Of a stretch of 64,000 bases of DNA, positions 56,296 through 64,000 are shown piece after piece. Numbering within the stretch: the first letter of the stretch is position 1; every line of letters starts with the position of its first letter. Under the pieces are notes generated by a model. It searched no databases. It had not been told where the DNA came from and saw only the letters and a program-made list of their open reading frames with translations. The stretch spans positions 74,616,189-74,680,188 of the forward strand of contig CM022946.1 in the NCBI GenBank assembly GCA_012931725.1, given 5' to 3'. Position numbers and translations under genes: made by a program. The stretch is from Litsea cubeba. Taxonomy: Eukaryota; Streptophyta; Magnoliopsida; Laurales; Lauraceae.

Positions 56296-59145
56296 CAATA
56301 AATCTAGGATGTGCAGACGTGCAGGTATGTGCTTGAAGTGTTCAATCAAGTCATACTTGAATGCCTCCTTAGGGCCTGCGTGTTCATCATTGTTGCCACT
56401 AGGAGCGCTTACAACATCTTTTCCCGAAGGATTTACATATGTAAAGGAAGATTGGTTGGAATTTTTGTGGTAGCCCGGCCAGAGCGGGTGCCTCTACCAA
56501 CTTCGAGAGCTTCTTGAGAAGGGTCTTCGTTTGGAAGATTGTCTTCAGGATCAAGAGGCTGTCGTTTTTCATTCGCTGAGGATGTATCTGCAGCAGAGTT
56601 GCCATCCTCAGTGATTGTGTTGCATGGAGCATTTTCCGGGAACAAGTCCTGAACAGCATCCAGCAACCTTTCTTCTTCATTGACCAATTCATCATCCCAA
56701 GCACATTAGCTGGGGATTCTTCAGTCAGGAAGGGTGTGAACTTTGAGGTCATAGTCTCAGGAGAAGAAACCTGAGAGGGTGTCGTCTCAGTGAAAGTCAC
56801 GTGAGATGAGGTGGCTCCAGAAGATACATTGCTAGGCGTCGCCAGAGTGTAAGTGATCTCATCAGACGATGCTTCGGAAGAACTATAATCCCGAATTATC
56901 ACATTATAGGAAGCTCTGACAGGAGACATTGCCTGATCGGAGTCAGACTCATCCTCGAATGTAAGAGGATCGTCTATCCAGCAATGTTCTCCATTTTCAG
57001 GAGTTAAGGGAGGATGTACCTGATGGTCTTCAGGGACTTCAGGCTCTGGATTGTGAGGAAGCTCGTTGACGCGGTCTTGCTCTTGTTCTAAAGCGAGACG
57101 CTGCAAGATCCTTGCATATTCTTCAAGATCAGGTATGGGAGCCAACTCTTCTTCTTCATCTACACTTTGTGGCTCAACATGGTTGATTTCCACTGGAGCA
57201 ATGATGGGTGCTGGTTCAACAACATTTTCTTATACAGCCTCTTGGTCTTCTTCATCATCATACCAGGATCCTTGCGGCCGTAGGGGCTATACCAGATTAC
57301 TGGCATAAGATGAGTCTCAGGAACCCATTCTTCATCGGAGAGATATTCTCCTGTTTCAAGGGACTCCTCCCACTCGTCGGTGTGGTTGGATTCGAATCCA
57401 ACATCGGTGTCGCTTGACTCGTATTCATCAATGGAGAATCCAACTACCGAATTGCAAGAGTATGATGCCTCCTGCGTGGCTTCTTTGAATTGAGGTGGCA
57501 TGAAATCACTGAGAGTGAATTTTCTTACACCCTTTGAAGTCTCTGGAAGGGACGTTTTTGTTGCCTCCAGTGAAGCGGTAGAGGAAGCCTCTGCCTTTTC
57601 TTGGACTTCTTGTTTTGGCTGAATCTTCTCTTGCCGTTTGAGCTTGAGGAGATATTTCCTAGCCTGCCTTCGCTGTTGAGCTGTAGGCTTTGTTTTCATG
57701 ACCTCCCAATTTTCATTGGGATGTACCCATATGGGTTGTCCGTCTGGTGTCGGGTAAGGAACCAGTTCCTCGGACGCTTGGATTGTGTTTATCAGCTTGA
57801 AGGAAGTAGTGATCTTCTTCTTCGGTGATTTTGATGTTTGTCCACATGTCACCATGATGACGGAGGCAGACCCATAGTTTTTGTCAAAGTTGATGACTCC
57901 GTTTTCCCACATCTCGTTTATTTTCTCTCTCACAACGAAGCATTGATTGAGAGGATGCGAAATCATCTGGTGGTATCGACAGTACCGAGGATCGTTCGTT
58001 TTGCCAACATCACCTGGTCTTTTGGGTTCAGGCAAGGTGAGCTTGCCATTTGCCACAAGAGCCCCAAAGATTTCATCAACATCTTCATCAAATGGGTATT
58101 TCTTCTCTACTCGTTCTTTGAAGGCATCTGAGAGTTCAGGTCTCTTACCAGCAGCTTTGTTTTCAGCTTTCTTTGGTGGCTGAGGAGCTGACTTGGTCTG
58201 CACATTGAGGACCTCTTTTTTCTTTGGTTTTGAGGTTGCAATGGCGGTTGGCTCTTTTCTTGATGATTTCTGACTGTTGAGGTCTTTAATCACCGTTTCA
58301 GCTTCCATGGAAGCTTCTAGGAGTTCTCCCAGGTTTTTTGATTTGTTGCCGATGATCATGGAGCGGAGTCTGGCTCTCATGTTGTTTCGGCAAATGTCGA
58401 CTAGCGACGCTTGTGGCAATACATCAGAGCATTTGTATGCCATTGCTTTCCACTTGTGAATGAAGTCATATGTTGACTCATTCTCGCCCCGTTTTACGCT
58501 GCACAGCTGAGCCATAGTAGCGGGATGATCCTCACCTTTGAAGTGAGTCAGGAAGCGTGTCTCTAGCATGGCCCAATTTTGGATGGAGTCCTCCGGCAAA
58601 GTGGAGTACCAATCGAAGGCCGTACCTTTTAGGGTACTTGCAAAGAAGCGGATCTTGAGTGCATCTTGATCCGCGATAGCTCCCGTCAAGATCTTAAAGT
58701 GGATGACGTGCTGTCTGGCTGATCCTTTCCCAGTATATGTTTAGAGAGTAGGATGCTTGAATTTTGTAGGGAACGGGACCGAGTCCATCCATAAGGGATA
58801 TGGTGGCTTGATCCCATGCCCCATGAATATATCCTCCTCTTTTGCTTTGGCGAGGATACTCTCTATGTCCTTTTTGGTAAGGGCGCGTGACTCATTTTCT
58901 TCTCCATTTACCTCATCGTCGTGATGATTCAGAGGAGGTTCATTGCTCGCCTGATTTTGGAAGGCGAGGAGAAGGTTTTCCATCAGAGTTTCAATCCTCT
59001 GTTGGCCTTGTTCCAACTGCTGGATGCGTGTGAGCGCATCATCTTGAGGTGGATTGCGGGGTGGTGGCTCAAAATTTGTAGCCAGGACGTTCATCCCTCG
59101 AGATTCGAATGAAGAAACTGTCCTGGTGACTGAGCTGGGGCTCAT
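56296..59145 (-). pseudogene. gag: Gag of element A
   Basis: The gag domain lies at about 58650-58330 (FDWYSTLPEDSIQNWAMLE to RNNMRARLRSMI). The zinc-knuckle-like C-x2-H-x4-H-x4-C is at about 57995-57950. An acidic tail follows. TAA at 58741-58743 (CAA in B and C) and frame changes near 57250 and 56690 break it. The open stretch 58689-57160 is 509 codons. The end is cut by the insertion of B. Confidence 0.92.
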
Positions 59146-59178
59146 TCTTTTTTATGAAGAGCTTGAGGAAGGATCACT

Positions 59179-60202
59179 CTACCGTCCTTCGCTTGAAGGA
59201 GCAAGGGATTCTTCTGAATGTCTTCTTGTCCTGAAGACGCTGCGGGTCACCGGACGTCGGACATGGATTTTTGTTGCTAACTTTTGGCGTCTTCTGGTTT
59301 TTCCAACCATATGGACGGCAGCAACTTGGTTGGGTCTTTCTTTTTTGACCCATTTAGGAGAGACTTGAAGTGTAGGAGGCTGGGTCCTTTGCTTCTCTAA
59401 TCTCTTTTGTCGATACAACGTGCGGCGGCGTATGCGACGAGCAATTTGAGCTTCGGTCAGCTCTGGCCGGGCTTTGACAACGAAGGATGTGCTCCCTCGG
59501 GCGCAGCAGCCGAGCCTGTCTTCTTTGTAGCTGGGCAAGGACAGGATGCGAACCCGGTCCTTCGCCTGTTGCAGTGAATCTTTGAATTTTTAGAGTTCGG
59601 CCCCTATAGAGATGAAGGGTCGAACTGCAGGTTTGTAGGCCTTAGTAAGTGCTTGCAGAGGCCTTGTGATGCTTGACTTGATTTAGGGCTTGTAGGAACA
59701 AGCCGGCTCATGCTGGGTTGACTTGGGAGTTAGGTTGGAGATGGGTCTCTCCTCTTTCATGTAAGCAAGAGGCTAGAACTGGTTCTCCTTGAGTGGGGCC
59801 AGGTATGCTGGCTAGGTAGATGTTTGAGACCTTCTTTGTTTTAGTGAAGGTCTTGGGGACCAAGTCTTGGGATAGACCTGGTCGTTTGCGGGTCGAGGCA
59901 TGGGGGGTGCCACGGGCTTCGGGCCTGCTGGTGCTCGCCTTTGGTGTCACGGTAGTGACACGTTGAGAGGTGACCTTCTGCTTCTTGGAAGGAGTAGTTT
60001 GTTCTTCGGGAAGTGGGAATGGTCCCAACGTCCCGAAGACGATAGTCCGGGGAGTCGAGGTCGATCCGGAGTTCAGAGAGTTGGCGAGGGAGTTGACGCT
60101 TCGGCAGCTGATGGGGCGCTTGTAGGTGCGCGTGGTTTGCTTCTGTTGAAGCATGAGCTGGTGCTTGTTCTCGTCGAAGGTAATGGTTAGTGAAGCTGCC
60201 AT
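59179..60202 (-). pseudogene. N-terminal basic, proline/serine-rich part of gag-pol, element A
   Basis: It begins at the conserved ATG 60202 (MAASLTITFDE), 22 bases after the acceptor-like TTTCAG. A small loss near 59905 shifts the frame. Stops between 59700 and 59590 follow. TAG at 59179-59181 (CAG in B and C) separates it from Gag. Confidence 0.65.
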
Positions 60203-61655
60203 TGTTAGTTTTTGAAAAGTTTCTGAAACAAGACCACATCCATTAGTAATCACAAGAATATAATGATCATAAATGGGAAGTTCTATGGTTTTGTCTTATC
60301 AAATCGTCGAGGGAGATAACCCAAGGAATATGAAGAAGGCAAAACGCCATAGATGGTACAATTGTTCTGATCGCAGGTATGGTAAGCCCAGAATGAGCAT
60401 CCCAGTGACTGCTATAAGCAATTGTGAACTTAAATTCGACTTATCGAGAAGCAGAGCTTGCTCGAGGTAAGAAGAATAAAAAGTTGGAGTTACAAATGTG
60501 CCGGTCGCGAATACAGTAGACCCTGAAAGGGCGTACTAGTACCGCTAGACACAAATGTTTTGAGACCGCATCCATGAGATGAGATTCTCTATTTTGAAAG
60601 GTCAAGATTGGATTCATCAAAGAGAGCAGATGGTATTCCGATCCAAATACGGTCTCAGCGATTTCCGCGAGCGCCAGTGCTCAGAAAGGAGGAGACCAAA
60701 ATTTCCCTAATCTAAACCCAAAATGACGGAAGTTTTTTTTTTTTTAGAAATTTTTTTTTTTAAAAAAAATTTAAAAGATTTTTTTTAATCTTTTTTGTTA
60801 AAAAAAAATTTTTTAAATATTTTTTTAAAGATTTTTTATATTTTTTTATAAAAAAATTTTTTTTGAACATATTTTTTTATTTTAAAAATTTTTATTAATT
60901 TTTATTTAATTATTTAAAAGACAAGTGAGTACACATAGGCCTCCTAACCCGGTCTTATGAAATCTCGATTGATAGAATTGCCCCCAAGTAAGGGTAGGAT
61001 TACTTAATAAACCCGTTTGGAGGGCCCTTGCCTAGAACAGTCAAGCTGTCTCCACACTCTAGACAAGGCTTTTCTTGAATCAACCGTGATCAAAGAACGC
61101 AGTTGGTTTAACCTTAGTGGTCTATGTCTTTTTTTTTAGATCTCCAATAGACTCATCGAAGAGAAACAATGGCCCAATCCCCGATCCGAACACGGTCTCA
61201 GCGATTCCCGCGAGCGCCAGTGCCCAGAAGGGAGAGGATCAAATTTTCTCAATTTTGAATCCAAAATGAGAAATCTGGTTTTTTTGTTTTTTTTAATTTC
61301 TAATGAACTCATCGAAGAAAAACAATGGCCATTTCCACAATTCGAACCGGCTCAACGATTTCCGCGAGCACAGAGACGAAACGAAAAGGATCAAAGTTTC
61401 TCAATTTTGAGTCCAAACTAAGAAATCTGATTTTTTTTAAAGAGAAAAAGTGGAAATAAACTCAAAGAATTAGAAATTTCCAAAAAATCTCATCTCATTT
61501 TTTTTAGATGTGGAATCCAACATAGGCCACCAATTAAAACGTAGCCAAGGAATCGAGAAAAGAAATATAAGCATTGAGCAAAAGATATGATATGCAAATA
61601 TTTCATTTCTAGCATCATGTTCTCAAATGAACGAGTCCTACCGGGTGTGCCAGCT
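60203..61655 (-). repeat. Leader and PBS of element A
   Basis: The PBS is at 61652-61635 (minus). The leader holds two or three modules with GCGCTCGCGGAAAT-like cores (61440-61140 and 60730-60590), the conserved unique block (61130-60930) and an A/T-only stretch (60915-60735). The upstream frame seen in B and C is interrupted here. No gene is assigned. Confidence 0.75.
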
Positions 61656-64000
61656 TGATGGAACAGCGCATTCTGCCCGGTTCTACCGGGGTCGGCGGAC
61701 GTGGGAGTCCGTTTGGGTACAACCCTTTCGTAACCGGGGGGCAAAGGCGTGCATCAACATTTTTTGTGTGGGTGTGCCAGATTTTCTATTTTACTTGGAA
61801 TTACAAGTGGTGATCCGGAGATCGACCTTCGCAAGTAAAAAGGAAATCAATTTCTTTCAAGTTTTCCATTGCACATATATTTAAGAAAAGAGACATTTTT
61901 CTTGATTTGCCGGGAAAGGCGATTTTTTTGGCATTTATAGCCGATTTTGGTGTTTATAGCCAATTTTTGGCATTTATAGCCGATTTTGGCATTTATAGTC
62001 GATTTTGGCATTTATAGCCGATTTACAATTCCTATCAATAATGAAAGACAAGAGTTATGATTTTTGTCTCTTCTAAAAAAATACAAACTACAATGAAAAG
62101 CAAGAAAAGGAGGATTTAACTTCTCAGGAGATTGTGGGGGACTCGTTCAGATTGAGGTCGCAAGCCATATGTGGACTTCGCTATCATCCATGCAGTTGAG
62201 AACATAGGATACTATTGATTCGCTTGGCTTGGCTATAACCTCAGGTTTTTTTAGAGGACAAAGACCAAAAGGAGGTCCGATGTCCAATAAAAAACTGAGT
62301 AGACGGGCTGAAAAGCCATGTCTAAGCCATTGGAGGCAGAAGGAGAAGCCAAGGACCTTGGGGAGGTACCCCCCAAGGGACTTTTGTCACTTTGTAGCGG
62401 TGGTCGGTGTAGAACTTCCGCAGAGTTTTATCTTTTTCTTTCTCTTAGATTTCTGATCCTTTTTCAGTCTGAATTTCTGGATTTTCTGCAGTCTGTCGTG
62501 CTGTTTTTGTTCTCTTGGAGTGCTCTCCTATTTATAGGCTTTTTGGTAGCCATTTAGGAGGGTTTATGGGCTTTTATTGTCATTAAGCCGCATAATGGAA
62601 GGAGTTACAAGATTTAATTCCTTTATTTTGTAACTCCTTTTTCTTGGCTTCTGATTGGCCAGAGGAGATTGAGGGCATTTAATCGCCTTTAATCGCCATG
62701 ATGGGAGGAGTTTCATGGGTTGAATGCCATGAATCAATTGACTTGTAACTCCCGGATGCTTACTTCTGATTGGGCCATCCAAAGAAATGGATTAATGATT
62801 GTAATAAAGCTAGTCAATTAATCGCATTAAGTGGTCGCCGAGCAGTTGAAGAGTCGCGGACCGTGCCGCGTCTTTTGGGATTCTTCTGGCGATGATCAAC
62901 GATGGATTTTCATGTAGATCGACATCGGATGACAACGTAACTTCAGGTATTGGTTGTCAACAGCGGATCGGTGCCATCTGTCTTGTCGATTTCTCGATCG
63001 GTCGGGTAGAAAACACACTTTTTTGGTTGACCGGTTAGCGATCAATGTTGATTTCGATACTCTTGATGATTGACCCGTGATTTTGACAGATGTCAGACGA
63101 TTTGGTGTCTCAAAAGTATGAATTTTGGAAAATACCAGAGGTCAGACGCTTCGAATCGCGAAAAAACGGCGAAAAATGGAGTTTTCGGGGCCCACCCGGC
63201 GATCCCGGGCTCCAGGGTCGCCGGCGACCTTGGAGGGGTTTTCCCCCTTTTTGTCTCGTTTAACGTCCATTTTTGTTATTTTTCGATTCTTTTTTCTTCT
63301 GTATTTTTCCTTGACATTTTTGATAATTTATTGGCCTGATTTCCCTATGGAAAACCTGATGAGAATCCTTGCATTTCGGTTTGCAAAGTTTCTAATTTTC
63401 CGAGAAAGCCGAAGACTTTGTCGCTCAGAGCTGCCAATTTTCCGTCAGAAACTGAAATTGGGTCAAACAATGTCGGAATGACCTGAAATTTGGGGTGAAG
63501 CCTCCTGAGTAATAAATAAGACCAACCATAGGCTTTTGTTTGAGTTTTGAAGCTGTTTGGGGTTTTATCTCTAGTAGACTTGCTTTTGTAGCGATGAAGA
63601 TGTCGCGGCTTGATGTGCAGTCAACCAATGTCCGATTGACTTGAAATTTGACAGGGAACCTATTGGAGTCATTTTAAGATGATCCACAGGCTCTGTCTTG
63701 GAAACCATGGTCCCGAGGAGCTTCCCTGCTGAGAGGCCTGATTTGGCTTCCGAGCGTTAAAGTATGGTCAAATGTTGTCGAAATGACCTTAAATTTGACG
63801 TGTAGCCCTTTGTAAGCATTTTGAAGCCGTCCATGTGCTCTATCTGATGAGTGATGGCCTCGGAGCTTCTCACCGCCGAGAGGCTTGATTTAGCTGGTCA
63901 AGGGTTGATGTAGGGTCAAACGTTGTCGGTTTGACTCGGAACTTGACGTGGAGCCTTTTGGATGTATTTTGAGACCATCCATCGGCTGTGAACGAAGATT
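61656..64000 (-). repeat. 5' LTR of element A (partial at the right window edge)
   Basis: On the minus strand the LTR ends CCATCA at 61656. The U5 array is at 62030-61928, the leader palindrome at about 62380-62355 (one change) and the TATA box at 62536-62529. The U3 repeats continue to the window edge. Roughly the first 250 bp of the LTR lie outside. Confidence 0.95.

Larger units (their letters stand above)
1..64000 (-). mobile_element. Element A: outermost Tat-type Ty3/gypsy LTR retrotransposon, both LTRs cut by the window
   Basis: Element A reads on the minus strand. Its 5' LTR lies at 61656-64000+, its leader and gag at 61655-56296, the rest of gag-pol at 14287-9221, an opposite-strand PMD gene at 3231-7801, and its 3' LTR at 1-2056. 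The gap 14293-56295 is element B plus one target duplication. Removing it brings the two halves of gag together at the residues following the LHILDLL motif. The 3' LTR lacks its last ~480 bp at the left window edge and the 5' LTR lacks roughly 250 bp at the right edge. The two LTRs differ more than those of B or C, so A is the oldest of the three. All its genes carry stops and frameshifts. Confidence 0.95.

Noticed and set aside
57160..57250. An extra gene overlapping the end of A gag on the plus strand
   Set aside because: Plus-strand frames here mirror gag codons and are not kept in B or C.

Overview
The window is plant nuclear DNA made entirely of LTR retrotransposon sequence. I found no host gene, rRNA or tRNA. 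Every stretch longer than about 300 bases can be assigned to one of three copies of a single large Ty3/gypsy family, stacked by successive insertion. The family belongs to the Tat group (Ogre/Retand relatives). It has very long LTRs, a giant gag-pro-pol frame, a worn first RNase H followed by a second 'archaeal-type' RNase H (aRNH), an integrase without chromodomain, and a long extra gene near the 3' LTR. This suggests heterochromatin of a flowering plant with a repeat-rich genome. The species cannot be named from the sequence.

Layout. Element A (minus strand, oldest) spans the whole window. Its 3' LTR ends at 2056, its 5' LTR starts at 61656, and both LTRs run off the window. Element B (plus, 14293-56290, target duplication ATTCT) is inserted in the end of A's gag. 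Element C (plus, 23512-42014, target duplication GGCTC) is inserted in B just after the protease. LTR divergence judged by eye is about 1% within C, about 3% within B and more within A, which agrees with the nesting order. Without C, B is about 23.5 kb.

Internal plan of each copy in element orientation: LTR of 2.3-2.6 kb with about 148-bp repeats in U3 and a CCAAT/TATA promoter; PBS; a 1.4-1.9 kb leader of tandem modules ending in a splice-acceptor-like site; one frame of about 3,000 codons (basic/proline-rich N-terminus, Gag, protease, G-patch-like linker, RT, degenerate RNase H, aRNH, integrase); a conserved stem-loop and about 1.4 kb of minisatellites; then, on the opposite strand, a plant-mobile-domain (PMD) gene with its own TATA box and four introns; promoter-side repeats; polypurine tract; LTR.

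How the parts relate. Gag-pol and the PMD gene converge tail to tail. The PMD gene keeps its introns because it lies antisense to the genomic RNA. All copies of both genes are broken, but largely at different places, so each copy descends from a better-preserved master. C has also lost about 4.1 kb (end of gag through first RNase H), although its LTRs are the youngest. Most comparable stop codons in B's gag-pol are C-to-T changes, as expected in methylated, silenced DNA.
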